From an uncultured Sutterella sp. (GTDB lineage Bacteria; Pseudomonadota; Gammaproteobacteria; Burkholderiales; Burkholderiaceae_F), in contig CAAFNI010000008.1 of the NCBI GenBank assembly GCA_900764215.1, positions 1 to 64,000 on the forward strand: a DNA stretch of 64,000 nt, given 5' to 3'. Of this stretch, positions 16,217-24,887 are shown in pieces (the first letter of the stretch is position 1; every line of letters starts with the position of its first letter). A program made the position numbers and the translations under genes. The notes under the pieces are model-generated. The model ran no database searches and was not told the origin of the DNA. It saw only the letters and a program-made list of their open reading frames with translations.

Positions 16217-18916
16217 TTGAATCCCATCCGCCCCAAGCTCAAGCGAGCCCTCTGTCCGGAAAACGTCGCCGTCATCGGCGCCAGCGACAGAACCGCCAGC
16301 CGAGGTTCCTTCGTCTGGCGCGCCGTCGCCCGCTCAAAGCTTCTCAAGAATGCATGGGCAATCAATCCGAAGTACAAGTACATCGGTGAACGCCCCTGCT
16401 TCTCGAGCATCAACGAAGTGCCCGGCAACATTGATCTGGCGGTGATTTCCCTGCGTGCGGACCGCATTCTCAAGGCATTGATCGACGCAGGCGAACGTGG
16501 CGTGGCCTATGCGCTCATCACCCCGGACGAAAACGCCTACGCAAGCGATGTGACTTGGCTGCAAAAACTGAAGCTCGTGGCCGATCAGTACGGCCTGCGC
16601 CTCATCGGCCCCGACTCACTGGGGCTCATGAACCCCGGCCTCGGCGTCAACGCGAGCTACTGGCCCAATCTGCCGCGCCCAGGCAACATTGCGCTCATCA
16701 CACAGTCCGGCATGATCGGAACCGCACTGCTCGACTATGCACAAGGCGCCGAACTCGGGTTTTCAGGTGTCGTTTCAACGGGGGCCGCGATCGATGTCGA
16801 CATGCCTGAACTCATCGACTACTACGCGAACGACAAAAACACGCGCGTCATCGCCCTGCACATCGAAGGCATTCGCAGACCCCGCGAGTTCTACTCATCA
16901 CTCCGAGCTGCATGCGCCCGCAAACACGTCGTCATCCTAAAAGCAGGCAGCGGTTCTGGCTACGCCGCCGACCGAATCGCCTGTTTCAAGATGGGCACAG
17001 ACGCAGGCAGCGAGGGCGCCCTCGCAGCACTTGTCGAGCGCGCAGGCGCAACGCTCGTTCCGTCTTTTGAAGAATTCACGGCGGCCGTCTCCGGCTTTGC
17101 CACCAACCGTCTGCCCCGCGGCAACCGCATCGCCGTTATTGCCAACGGATCGGGTTTTGCTTCGCTCACGGCCTCGGCGGCACAAGCCTGCGGCATTGAT
17201 CTCCACGGTCTCAGCAACTCCACCATCAAGGACCTCAAGACTGCCTACCCTTCTCAGCAGATTGCGGTAAACCCCATCAACGTCGGAGCCACCGCTTCAC
17301 CAGAACGCTATAGAAAAACGCTCCAAATCGTCCTTCAGGATCCGATGATTGACGGCGCACTCGTCGTCGTGGCCCCGAGTCCGGTCACGACAATCGACCC
17401 CACGCTCAAGCTTCTCGCCAAAACGGCCGCCGGTTCCTACAAACCCGTCATAACTGCCTGGATGAGCGACCGCATCGCACTGAGCGTGCGCAAACAACTT
17501 CGTTCCGTCCCCAACGCCCCCATATCCGCCATTCAATCCCCAGTGGCCGCAGCGCTAGCCTTCGGTTATCTTGCAGCCGAAGCCCGCAGACGCTCAGATC
17601 GCCTGAGCATTCCGCCCGAATGGTCGGTGGAGCTGAATGCCGCCAAGCTCGCAGAAGCTCGAGCCATCGTCAACGGCGCTCGCCTGGAAGGGCGCCATTC
17701 GCTGTCTCCGAGCGAAACCGGGCGCCTTCTCGCCTGCTTCGACATCCCTGCTGTGCCGCTTCGCGAAGTCCGAACGCTCGAGGAAGCGGGAGCCGCCGCA
17801 GACGAGCTCGGATGGCCCGTAGCCCTAAAGGTGATCGCCCCAGGCCTGCGGCACAAATCCGACATAGGTGGCGTAGCGTTAGACATCAAGGATCGCGACA
17901 ACCTTGCTGCCGCTTGGCAACGCATGAAAAAGAATCTCTACAAATACTCTCCGATGACGCCGATGGAGGGTGCAATCGTCCAGAAAATGGCGCCGCATTC
18001 GTCGGTGCGGGAACTGCACCTCGCCATCGCCTATGACAACGTGCTTGGTCCTGTTGTCGAGTTTGGCGCCGGCGGCATCGGTTCCGAGCTCTACCAGGAC
18101 AAGAAGGCCGCACTTGCACCGATCACGTTGTGCGAGGCCGCCCGCCTCGTTGAGCGCACTCGCATCGCACGTGCCCTGGGCTCCTATCGAGGGCTGGCTC
18201 CGGCCGATAGAACGCTCGTTGCTCAGATCCTCTGCAGGCTCTCCGTACTTGCAGCCCGCATTCCGGCCATTCGCGATCTTGCCATCAATCCGCTCGTTTG
18301 GACTGACGGCGGCGCTGCGGCAATCGATGCCGATGTAAATCTGAACGAATCCCCCGTCAAGCCAGCACTCGACTACCCTCACCTCACGGTTTGCGCCCCC
18401 CCTTGGGAGGAAGGCCGCAGCGTGACGGTCGGCGACACGGAACTCGCGCTGCGAACCTTCGTGCAAGGCGACTTTCACCCGCTCAAGCGCTTTCTCGGCC
18501 GCTTGTCGGACAAAACCTTCTACCTGCGCTTCCACACGTCCGCCCACCTCTCCGACGAGCGCATCTGCGAACTCACCTCGCTAGACTATGCACGTGAGGG
18601 TGCTTGGGCGCTGGCGCGGAACGGCGAAATCCATGCAGTTGCACGCTGGCGCCTGACGGGAGAACATGACGAGGCTGAATTCGGCATCGTCGTCGAGGAC
18701 GCATGGCAACGCCGCGGGCTTGCCCGCGTGCTGATGGCCCACCTTGAAGCCTCCGCTGCCAGACGCGGCGTTACCCGCTTCATCGGTCACGTACTCAAAG
18801 GCAACGAGGCCATGCAAGGCATGATGACGGCCATGGGCTACGTACTCGGCGAAGGCGACCACCGAGACACCGACCCGTGGGTGAAAAGCCTCTCATCTCC
18901 TGTGGATCACCTATAA
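16217..18916 (+). CDS. Pat/PatZ-type protein lysine acetyltransferase with acyl-CoA synthetase (ADP-forming) domains
   Basis: Large 899-aa protein. Order: CoA-binding domain (about 10-135, VAVIGASDR near 19), two succinyl-CoA-ligase-like domains (about 150-440), ATP-grasp domain (about 490-705, beginning SPSETGRLLACFDIPAVP and including GWPVALKVIAPGLRHKSDIGGV), and a C-terminal GNAT domain (about 735-885) with the acetyl-CoA loop AWQRRGLARVLM. This NDP-forming-synthetase plus GNAT fusion is the Pat/YfiQ arrangement, which acetylates lysines on acetyl-CoA synthetase and other proteins; the synthetase half is often non-catalytic. The start is TTG at 16217, chosen because GGGAGG sits 5 nt upstream and no ATG fits. 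Confidence 0.88.
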   Translation: MNPIRPKLKRALCPENVAVIGASDRTASRGSFVWRAVARSKLLKNAWAINPKYKYIGERPCFSSINEVPGNIDLAVISLRADRILKALIDAGERGVAYALITPDENAYASDVTWLQKLKLVADQYGLRLIGPDSLGLMNPGLGVNASYWPNLPRPGNIALITQSGMIGTALLDYAQGAELGFSGVVSTGAAIDVDMPELIDYYANDKNTRVIALHIEGIRRPREFYSSLRAACARKHVVILKAGSGSGYAADRIACFKMGTDAGSEGALAALVERAGATLVPSFEEFTAAVSGFATNRLPRGNRIAVIANGSGFASLTASAAQACGIDLHGLSNSTIKDLKTAYPSQQIAVNPINVGATASPERYRKTLQIVLQDPMIDGALVVVAPSPVTTIDPTLKLLAKTAAGSYKPVITAWMSDRIALSVRKQLRSVPNAPISAIQSPVAAALAFGYLAAEARRRSDRLSIPPEWSVELNAAKLAEARAIVNGARLEGRHSLSPSETGRLLACFDIPAVPLREVRTLEEAGAAADELGWPVALKVIAPGLRHKSDIGGVALDIKDRDNLAAAWQRMKKNLYKYSPMTPMEGAIVQKMAPHSSVRELHLAIAYDNVLGPVVEFGAGGIGSELYQDKKAALAPITLCEAARLVERTRIARALGSYRGLAPADRTLVAQILCRLSVLAARIPAIRDLAINPLVWTDGGAAAIDADVNLNESPVKPALDYPHLTVCAPPWEEGRSVTVGDTELALRTFVQGDFHPLKRFLGRLSDKTFYLRFHTSAHLSDERICELTSLDYAREGAWALARNGEIHAVARWRLTGEHDEAEFGIVVEDAWQRRGLARVLMAHLEASAARRGVTRFIGHVLKGNEAMQGMMTAMGYVLGEGDHRDTDPWVKSLSSPVDHL

Positions 18917-18917
18917 T
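18912..18917 (+). promoter_or_regulatory. Candidate -10 box (TATAAT) for the enoyl-CoA hydratase gene
   Basis: A perfect TATAAT overlaps the stop codon of the preceding acetyltransferase gene and lies 45 bp before the likely start of the next. A recognisable -35 element is not evident, so this is suggestive only. Confidence 0.3.
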
Positions 18918-18956
18918 GGCGCGCCTAAAATACTTTTCTTCATGGAATTCACAGCA

Positions 18957-19718
18957 ATGGCCATCCTGTCCAACACCGAATTCGGCATTCTCCGTCTGAC
19001 CATCAGCCGTGCGCACAAGCGCAACAGCATCAACGCCGAAATGTTCGACACCATGACGGAGGCCCTCGCTCAGGCCGCCGCTGACGATGCCGTGCGAGTC
19101 GTTCTTCTGCAGGGAGGAGAGCAGATTTTCTCGGCCGGCGCCGACCTTGACGAGATGCGCGCTTCGCCGGATCTGCTCGACCGCGCCATGACGAACTTCT
19201 TCGCCGCCCTGCGCACATTCCCCAAGCCTGTTGTTGCTCAAGTGATGGGGCCTTGCGTTGGCGACGCACTCTCGATGTTGCTCTACTGCGATCTGGTCTA
19301 CGCCTCCGATCATGCACTGTTCTCCCTGCCCTGCGTTGCCCTGGGACAAACGGCCCGTTTCGGTTCCGCCTACATCATGACCGCCGCTGCCGGCCTGCCC
19401 CGCGCAACCGAAAAGCTCATGCTCTCCGAGCCGATCACCGCTGCCGAAGCGCTCGACATGCGCATCATCACCGGCATTGCCGATGACGAAGCGCTCGACA
19501 ATCTTGTCGCCTCCAAAGTCGCACGGCTCGCAGTACTGCCCCCTAATGCCGTGCAAGCCATGAAAGCTCTTCTCACGCACCCGCGCAACAAGGCCCTCGA
19601 AAGCCATATCGAGGAAGAGGAAGCCGTCTGGCGCCGGCAAGCCCGCTCCAGCGAAGCAGCCGAGGCCCTTGCCGCATTCCTTGAAGGCCGCAAGCCTGCC
19701 TTCCGACCCGCGGATTGA
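18957..19718 (+). CDS. Enoyl-CoA hydratase/isomerase family protein
   Basis: Crotonase-fold protein of about 253 aa. The first oxyanion-hole region is FSAGADLDEM near 60 and the second is MGPCVGDALSMLLYCDLVYA near 97. A Leu-Pro-rich stretch follows (FSLPCVALGQTARFGSAYIM) where canonical hydratases have a catalytic Glu pair. The usual GGG of the second hole reads VGDA and the catalytic acids are not obvious, so the exact reaction is open. The start at 18957 has GGAA 9 nt upstream; an in-frame ATG at 18942 would add five residues. It follows the acyl-CoA synthetase-like gene, hinting at acyl-CoA metabolism. Confidence 0.8.
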   Translation: MAILSNTEFGILRLTISRAHKRNSINAEMFDTMTEALAQAAADDAVRVVLLQGGEQIFSAGADLDEMRASPDLLDRAMTNFFAALRTFPKPVVAQVMGPCVGDALSMLLYCDLVYASDHALFSLPCVALGQTARFGSAYIMTAAAGLPRATEKLMLSEPITAAEALDMRIITGIADDEALDNLVASKVARLAVLPPNAVQAMKALLTHPRNKALESHIEEEEAVWRRQARSSEAAEALAAFLEGRKPAFRPAD

Positions 19719-19740
19719 CTTTTCCATCATCTCGCACCAC

Positions 19741-19772
19741 AGCGCGCACCAAAATGGTGCGCGCTTTTTTTT
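19741..19772 (+). terminator. Rho-independent terminator after the hydratase gene
   Basis: The perfect 10-bp stem AGCGCGCACC/GGTGCGCGCT has a 5-nt loop and is followed by eight T. It lies 22 bp past the stop codon. The same palindrome contains an NtrC-like motif, listed separately. Confidence 0.88.
19746..19760. promoter_or_regulatory. NtrC-like enhancer motif GCAC-N7-GTGC
   Basis: GCACCAAAATGGTGC matches the NtrC consensus GCAC-N7-GTGC and is nearly identical to the classical strong glnA upstream site (GCACCAACATGGTGC, from memory). A further half-site GGTGCAC lies at 19773-19779. The motif is about 165 bp upstream of the sigma-54-like promoter at 19910, a typical enhancer distance. The caveat is that it is embedded in a terminator hairpin, so the palindrome may have arisen for that reason alone. 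Confidence 0.45.
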
Positions 19773-19909
19773 GGTGCACGCCGCCATGACTTCATTGCGC
19801 ACTCTTTGCTTTCGCCTAGTTACCCTTCACGAAGAATCCCGGCACCCCTCCATAACATTTACTCTGCCGCAGTCGTTTCAATGATCTAACTTCTTTACCT
19901 TAGTAGTTC

Positions 19910-19925
19910 TGGCATGGTACTTGCT
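19910..19925 (+). promoter_or_regulatory. Sigma-54 (RpoN) -24/-12 promoter upstream of gltI
   Basis: TGGCATGGTACTTGCT fits the sigma-54 consensus TGGCAC-N5-TTGCW. It has the invariant GG at 19911-19912 and GC at 19923-19924 with exact spacing, and one mismatch (T for C). Transcription would begin near 19936, giving a leader of about 68 nt before gltI. rpoN itself is encoded at 26871. In E. coli gltIJKL is also reported to have a sigma-54 promoter. Confidence 0.7.
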
Positions 19926-20003
19926 ACGGAAAAGAACAACACACCTGCGACCGTTCGTTTTGGTCACGGTTCCTTGCCAGACTTGATCTTCAGGAGTTCC
20001 ACC

Positions 20004-20900
20004 ATGAAGCTTTCTCTTCCGCTTACCGGCCTGCTTTGCGCGGGCATGCTTTTCACCTCCGCCGTTTCCGCCGCCGAACTGACCGGCACGCTCAAGCGCA
20101 TTCAGCACTCCGGCACCATGACGCTCGGCTATCGCGAAGCTTCCGTTCCGTTCTCCTACCTTCAGGCCGACGGCACGCCCACAGGCTACGGCTTTGAGGT
20201 CTGCAAGGCCGTCAGCGAAGCCGTAAAGAAGGAACTCAACATGCCTAACCTGACGATCAAGTATCAGGCCGTCACCAGCGCCAACCGCATTCCGCTCATC
20301 CAGAACGGCACAGTTGACATTGAATGCGGCTCCACGACGAACTCCAAGGCCCGTCAGCGCGAAGCCGGTTTCGGCATCAACTACTTTGGCGTTCAGGTCA
20401 CTGCCGCTGTTTGGAAGGACTCCGGCATCAACGCCATCAAGGATCTTCATAACAAGAATGTCGCCGTCACTTCCGGCACCACTGCCGTCGCGTTGCTCAA
20501 GCAGTTTGAAAAGGACAACGGCATCAAGATCCGCTACCTGATGACGAAGGACTTCGCCGAAGCCATGCAGCTCGTCGCCAAGAAGCGCGCTGCCGCCTTC
20601 GTGATCGACGATGTGTTACTCGCAGGACAGATTTCCAATCTGCCCAATGCTCAGGACTTCAAGATCGTGGACGCCTCTCTGTCCGTCGAACCCTACGCTC
20701 CGATGTTCGCCAAGGACGACCCCGCCTTCAAGGCTCTTGTTGACAAAACCATCGTCGGCATGATGAAGGATGGCACGCTCGACAAGCTCTACAAGAAGTG
20801 GTTCGAATCTCCGATTCCGCCCAAGAACGCCAACCTCAACTTCCCGATGAACAGCGTTACGAAGGAACTCTTCGCCAACCCGAACAGCGACGGCATTTAA
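20004..20900 (+). CDS. gltI: Glutamate/aspartate ABC transporter substrate-binding protein
   Basis: Periplasmic binding protein of 298 aa with a Sec signal peptide (MKLSLPLTGLLCAGMLFTSAVSA, cleavage after about 23). The SBP_bac_3 domain fits GltI: GTMTLGYREASVPFSYL near 36, YGFEVCKAV, and ECGSTTNSKAR in which Arg and Ser/Thr contact the ligand carboxylates. The start is set by CAGGAG 8 nt upstream and by the signal peptide; a longer in-frame reading from 19914 would bury it. It heads gltI-J-K-L, separated from gltJ by a stable hairpin. Confidence 0.93.
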   Translation: MKLSLPLTGLLCAGMLFTSAVSAAELTGTLKRIQHSGTMTLGYREASVPFSYLQADGTPTGYGFEVCKAVSEAVKKELNMPNLTIKYQAVTSANRIPLIQNGTVDIECGSTTNSKARQREAGFGINYFGVQVTAAVWKDSGINAIKDLHNKNVAVTSGTTAVALLKQFEKDNGIKIRYLMTKDFAEAMQLVAKKRAAAFVIDDVLLAGQISNLPNAQDFKIVDASLSVEPYAPMFAKDDPAFKALVDKTIVGMMKDGTLDKLYKKWFESPIPPKNANLNFPMNSVTKELFANPNSDGI

Positions 20901-20916
20901 ATCCAAGCCTTTACGG

Positions 20917-20952
20917 TCCCCGGGGCATCAGCTAGCAATCATGCCCCGGGGA
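20917..20952 (+). other. Stable hairpin between gltI and gltJ
   Basis: The perfect 12-bp stem TCCCCGGGGCAT/ATGCCCCGGGGA has a 12-nt loop and sits in the 95-bp gltI-gltJ gap. Only a short T run (CCCTTTTAG) follows. Such structures in binding-protein operons usually stabilise the upstream mRNA or partly terminate, giving more binding protein than permease. Confidence 0.7.
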
Positions 20953-20995
20953 TCCCTTTTAGATTTAATTCCCCAAAATAAGAGGAACTTCCGCC

Positions 20996-21730
20996 ATGGC
21001 ACTGAACATGACCCTCAACACTCTCTGGGAAACCTCCCTGTTGAGTGATGACCCTTGGTGGCTTTATCTCGTCTACGGCGCCGGCTGGACCATCAGTCTC
21101 GCCGTCGCCTCCTTCATGCTTGCCCTTGCGCTCGGCACGGTCGTCGGCACTCTTCGAACCGTCGACAACAAGTGGGTGCGAGGTATCTGTGAAGGGTGGA
21201 TTGAGCTCTTCCGCAACATTCCCCTCATCGTCCAGATCTTCATTTGGTACTTTGTCATCCCGGAACTGATTCCGCCCTACAAGGACTGGATGATTGAGGC
21301 CGATCCCGTCACCAGCCAGTTCCTTTCGGCCTTCCTCTGCATGGGCCTCTTCACCTCATCACGCATTGCCGAACAGGTGCGAGCCGGCATCACGTCCATC
21401 CCGTCCGGGCTTCCCAATGCCGCTCGCGCCCTCGGTTTTACGGCCCTCCAGCGCTATCGCTTCATCATCCTGCCCATGGCATTCCGTCTCGTGTTGCCGC
21501 CGCTGACGAGTGAAGCGATGAACCTCATCAAGAACACGGCCGTAGCCATGACGATAGGCCTGCCCGAACTCACCATGCGCGCCAATGAAATGGGCGAAGC
21601 CACCTTCCAATTCTTCGCCGCCTATCTCTGGGCGACGGTTCTCTACATCGCCATCGCGCTGTGCGTCAACCGTCTGATGGCCTGGATGGAATCGCGTTGT
21701 GCGATTCCCGGCTTCATCGCCGCCAAGTAA
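20996..21730 (+). CDS. gltJ: Glutamate/aspartate ABC transporter permease
   Basis: Inner-membrane permease of 244 aa in the His/Glu/Gln/Arg/opine transporter family. About five membrane segments are visible, with the EAA loop region SRIAEQVRAGITSIPSGLPNAARALGFT that contacts the ATPase. SD AAGAGGAA precedes the ATG. The stop is 15 bp before gltK. Confidence 0.93.
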   Translation: MALNMTLNTLWETSLLSDDPWWLYLVYGAGWTISLAVASFMLALALGTVVGTLRTVDNKWVRGICEGWIELFRNIPLIVQIFIWYFVIPELIPPYKDWMIEADPVTSQFLSAFLCMGLFTSSRIAEQVRAGITSIPSGLPNAARALGFTALQRYRFIILPMAFRLVLPPLTSEAMNLIKNTAVAMTIGLPELTMRANEMGEATFQFFAAYLWATVLYIAIALCVNRLMAWMESRCAIPGFIAAK

Positions 21731-21745
21731 GCAAAGGAGTCGGTC

Positions 21746-22429
21746 ATGGATTTCACTTCGATTACGAACAGCTGGGGCTACATTCTTTCCGGCGCCGCCT
21801 ACACGATTCAGCTCACGGCAATCACGGCTGTCGGCGGTCTTTTCCTCGGAACCCTGCTCGCTCTTTGCCACATTTCCGAAAAACGCTGGCTCTCCGCTCC
21901 CGCAAAGCTCTACATCAATCTGATGCGAGCCGTGCCCCTGGTGCTTGTGCTTTTCTGGTACTTCCTTCTGATGCCTGAAGTTCTGCGCGTCATCCTAGGG
22001 CTTGACCACCCGGTGAAGATCGGCGCCGAAATGACGGCCATCATCACATTCGTGCTCTTTGAAGCCGCCTACTTCGCTGAAATCATGCGTGCGGGCATCC
22101 AGTCCGTGAAAAAAGGGCAGATCCAGGCCGCATACGGACTTGGGTTATCCTATGCTCAGACCATGCGGCACGTCGTGCTTCCTCAGGCAATCCGCCACAT
22201 GTTGCCCGTGCTTCTGACGCAGACAATCATTCTCTTTCAGGACACAAGTCTCGTCTACGTCATCAGCGGCAACGACTTCATGGGATCAGTCTCCAAGATC
22301 GCCCAGCGTGACGGACAGCTTGTTTTGATGTACTCTTTTGCTGCTGTCTGTTATCTTGCCGTCTCCTTGTCCCTCTCCCTGCTGATTCGTCGACTTCAGG
22401 CGAGAATGCGAACGGCTCAGGCTCACTAA
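21746..22429 (+). CDS. gltK: Glutamate/aspartate ABC transporter permease
   Basis: Second permease, 227 aa, of the GltJK pair. Membrane segments start near 10, 55 and 90. The EAA loop is [33 protein letters not shown] lies 7 nt before the ATG. It is followed by gltL after 26 bp. Confidence 0.93.
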   Translation: MDFTSITNSWGYILSGAAYTIQLTAITAVGGLFLGTLLALCHISEKRWLSAPAKLYINLMRAVPLVLVLFWYFLLMPEVLRVILGLDHPVKIGAEMTAIITFVLFEAAYFAEIMRAGIQSVKKGQIQAAYGLGLSYAQTMRHVVLPQAIRHMLPVLLTQTIILFQDTSLVYVISGNDFMGSVSKIAQRDGQLVLMYSFAAVCYLAVSLSLSLLIRRLQARMRTAQAH

Positions 22430-22455
22430 AAAATTTAAACAGGATATCCCCCATC

Positions 22456-23190
22456 ATGGCAATGATCGAAATCAAGAACATCAGCAAGTGGTACGGCAAC
22501 TTTCAGGTGCTGAAGGATTGCTCCGTTGATGTTGAAAAGGGCGAAGTCGTCGTGGTCTGCGGACCGTCCGGCTCCGGCAAGTCCACCCTCATCAAGACCG
22601 TCAACGCGCTCGAACCCTTCCAGAAGGGTGAAATCATCGTAGACGGCATCTCGGTAGGAGATCCGAAGACGAACCTTCCCCAGTTGCGCAGCCGTGTCGG
22701 CATGGTGTTTCAGCACTTCGAACTCTTCCCGCACCTCTCCATTCGTGAAAACCTCGTTCTTGCCCAGATGAAGGTGTTGGGCCGCGGCCGGGAAGAAGCC
22801 ACCGAGCGCGGTCTAAAGCTCCTCGACCGCGTCGGCCTGCTCAAGCATGCCGATAAGTTCCCGGGCCAGATGTCCGGCGGCCAGCAGCAGCGCGTGGCCA
22901 TTGCCCGCGCCTTGGCCATGGATCCGATCTGCATGCTCTTTGACGAACCGACGTCCGCTCTCGACCCGGAAATGATCAATGAAGTGCTTGACGTGATGGT
23001 TCAGCTGGCCAAGGAAGGCATGACCATGATGGTCGTCACCCACGAAATGGGCTTCGCCCGCAAGGTGGCCGACCGTGTGATCTTCATGGACGCCGGCGAA
23101 ATCATCGAAAACCTCCCCGCCCAGGAATTCTTCAATTCGCCTCACACCGAACGCGCCCAGCAGTTCCTCTCCAAGATTCTGCAGCACTGA
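22456..23190 (+). CDS. gltL: Glutamate/aspartate ABC transporter ATP-binding protein
   Basis: Polar amino-acid transporter ATPase of 244 aa. Walker [10 protein letters not shown] lies near 36, Q-loop [11 protein letters not shown], signature [17 protein letters not shown] near 137, Walker [15 protein letters not shown], and the switch His in VTHEMGFA. It energises GltJK and closes the operon; a hairpin with a short T tract follows at 23216. Confidence 0.94.
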   Translation: MAMIEIKNISKWYGNFQVLKDCSVDVEKGEVVVVCGPSGSGKSTLIKTVNALEPFQKGEIIVDGISVGDPKTNLPQLRSRVGMVFQHFELFPHLSIRENLVLAQMKVLGRGREEATERGLKLLDRVGLLKHADKFPGQMSGGQQQRVAIARALAMDPICMLFDEPTSALDPEMINEVLDVMVQLAKEGMTMMVVTHEMGFARKVADRVIFMDAGEIIENLPAQEFFNSPHTERAQQFLSKILQH

Positions 23191-23215
23191 TCATTCAACG
23201 CTCCGGTTTCACAAG

Positions 23216-23241
23216 CCCCGTCGCTCCTCCGGCGGGGTTTT
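23216..23241 (+). terminator. Terminator of the gltIJKL operon
   Basis: An 8-bp stem (CCCCGTCG/CGGCGGGG, one G-U pair) with a 6-nt loop is followed by four T. It starts 26 bp past the gltL stop codon. Confidence 0.7.
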
Positions 23242-23272
23242 GTCATTTTTACCAACTGTCATTTTTACCAAC
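23241..23272. repeat. Perfect 16-bp tandem duplication
   Basis: TGTCATTTTTACCAAC occurs twice head to tail (23241-23256 and 23257-23272) in the gap between gltL and kdsD. The copies are identical, which suggests a recent slippage or repair event. The unit is not seen elsewhere in the window by eye. Confidence 0.9.
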
Positions 23273-23341
23273 CCTCAGCGCCATAGCACGGGTTATCATT
23301 AGTCGGTTGTACAGCTTTTTTTAGCAAAGAAGGACCGCCAA

Positions 23342-24331
23342 ATGAGCAACACTCTTGCATTCGATGCCGCGTCAGCTCTCCAGCTCGGGCAGGAAGTTCT
23401 GACCCAGGAGGCCGATGCACTTACGCACCTGGCTTCGACACTCGGCAACGAATTCACGAACGCCGTTTCGCGCATTCTCTCCTGCAAGGGGCGTCTGATC
23501 GTGTCCGGCGTGGGAAAGTCCGGCCACATCGGCCGCAAGCTTGCCGCCACCTTTGCCTCCACGGGCACGCCCGCCTACTTTGTGCATGCCGCTGAAGCCG
23601 CTCACGGCGACCTTGGCATGATCACGGCCGATGACGTCGTGCTCGCCATCTCATACTCTGGCGAAACAAACGAACTTCTCACCATCGTCCCCACACTCAG
23701 GCGAGAGGGGGCGACGCTCATCGCCATCACGGGAAATCCGAACTCCAGTCTTGCGTTGCATGCCGACGTGCATCTGAACTGTCATGTCAAGCGCGAGGCT
23801 TGCCCGCTCAATCTAGCTCCCACGACCTCCACAACCGCTACGCTCGCACTCGGCGATGCCCTTGCCGTTGCGACGCTCTCCGCCAAGGGCTTCACCAAGG
23901 AAGACTTCGCACGCAGTCATCCAGGCGGTGCTCTAGGCCGTCGCCTGCTCATCCACGTTCAGGACATCATGCGCACAGGCGCCGACATTCCCGCCGTCCG
24001 TGAAGAAGTCGGAGTGCTGGAAGCTGTTCGCGAGATCACGAAGAAGCATATCGGCATGACTGCCGTCGTCGACGATGCAGGCCGCGTGACCGGGATCTTT
24101 ACCGAAGGCGACCTCCGACGCCTCATTGAGCGTCTCGGAGACATCCGCCCGTGCGTCATGAAGGACGTGATGATCCGAAATCCGAAGACCATCCGAGCCC
24201 AGGAGCTGGCCGCCTCCGCCGTCAAGCTCCTCGACACCTTCCACTGCAATCAGCTGCTCGTCGTTGACGAGGACAACAGGCTCATCGGCGCCCTGCACCT
24301 GCACGATCTGATGACCGCGAAAGTTCTTTGA
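23342..24331 (+). CDS. kdsD: Arabinose-5-phosphate isomerase
   Basis: Converts ribulose-5-phosphate to arabinose-5-phosphate, the first committed step toward Kdo for lipopolysaccharide. It has 329 aa. A SIS domain (about 40-180) includes GVGKSGHIGRKLAATFASTGTPAYFVHAAEAAHGDLGM, whose His and Glu contribute to the active site. Two CBS domains follow (about 205-265 and 275-329), the usual KdsD/KpsF layout. kdsC follows by 22 bp and the lpt genes continue the operon. Confidence 0.94.
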   Translation: MSNTLAFDAASALQLGQEVLTQEADALTHLASTLGNEFTNAVSRILSCKGRLIVSGVGKSGHIGRKLAATFASTGTPAYFVHAAEAAHGDLGMITADDVVLAISYSGETNELLTIVPTLRREGATLIAITGNPNSSLALHADVHLNCHVKREACPLNLAPTTSTTATLALGDALAVATLSAKGFTKEDFARSHPGGALGRRLLIHVQDIMRTGADIPAVREEVGVLEAVREITKKHIGMTAVVDDAGRVTGIFTEGDLRRLIERLGDIRPCVMKDVMIRNPKTIRAQELAASAVKLLDTFHCNQLLVVDEDNRLIGALHLHDLMTAKVL

Positions 24332-24353
24332 TTCATCCTTCGAGAGAGTTGTC

Positions 24354-24887
24354 ATGACCACAGTAACTGAGCGTGCGGCCCGCATCAAAATGGTCGTTCT
24401 CGACATCGACGGCGTGATGAGCGACGGCACAATCAACGTCTCGGGCACCGGAGAGCTCTACAAGAGCTTTTACGTCCGCGACGGACTCGGCATCAAGATG
24501 CTGCAAAAGCACGGCATTGAGATCGCCATCATCACCGGACGCACTTCTGACATCGTTGCACAACGCATGAAGGAGCTCGGCATCACCCGCATCTCGCAGG
24601 GCCAGCGCTTCAAGACCACTGCCTACGAGGCTCTTCTTGAAGAGACCGGGCTCACCGACGAGCAGGTCGCCTATATGGGTGACGACGTACCCGACCTGCC
24701 GCTCCTGATGCGTTCCGGCCTCTCCACGACTCCGGCCGACGGCAACCCTGAGGTTTTGAACTATACTCACTGGCAGTCCCGCTTCCCCGGCGGCCGAGGT
24801 GCCGTCAGAGAGCTGTCCGAACTTATCCTCAAATCCCAGGGCGCATGGGATACACTCGTGCACGCCACCTACGTCCTCGGCAGATAA
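24354..24887 (+). CDS. kdsC: 3-deoxy-D-manno-octulosonate 8-phosphate phosphatase
   Basis: HAD-superfamily phosphatase that dephosphorylates Kdo-8-phosphate. It has 177 aa, the standard size for a capless type C0 HAD that works as a tetramer. The nucleophile motif is LDIDGVMSDGTI near 16, motif II is ITGRTS and the motif III/IV region is YMGDDVPDLPLL. The stop codon overlaps the lptC start by one base (TAATG). Confidence 0.93.
   Translation: MTTVTERAARIKMVVLDIDGVMSDGTINVSGTGELYKSFYVRDGLGIKMLQKHGIEIAIITGRTSDIVAQRMKELGITRISQGQRFKTTAYEALLEETGLTDEQVAYMGDDVPDLPLLMRSGLSTTPADGNPEVLNYTHWQSRFPGGRGAVRELSELILKSQGAWDTLVHATYVLGR

Noticed and set aside
15856..16389. 177-codon plus-strand frame upstream of and overlapping the Pat-type gene
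   Set aside because: It runs out of frame into the strongly supported acetyltransferase start, has no SD, and reads basic low-complexity sequence (RRHRRQRQNRQ).
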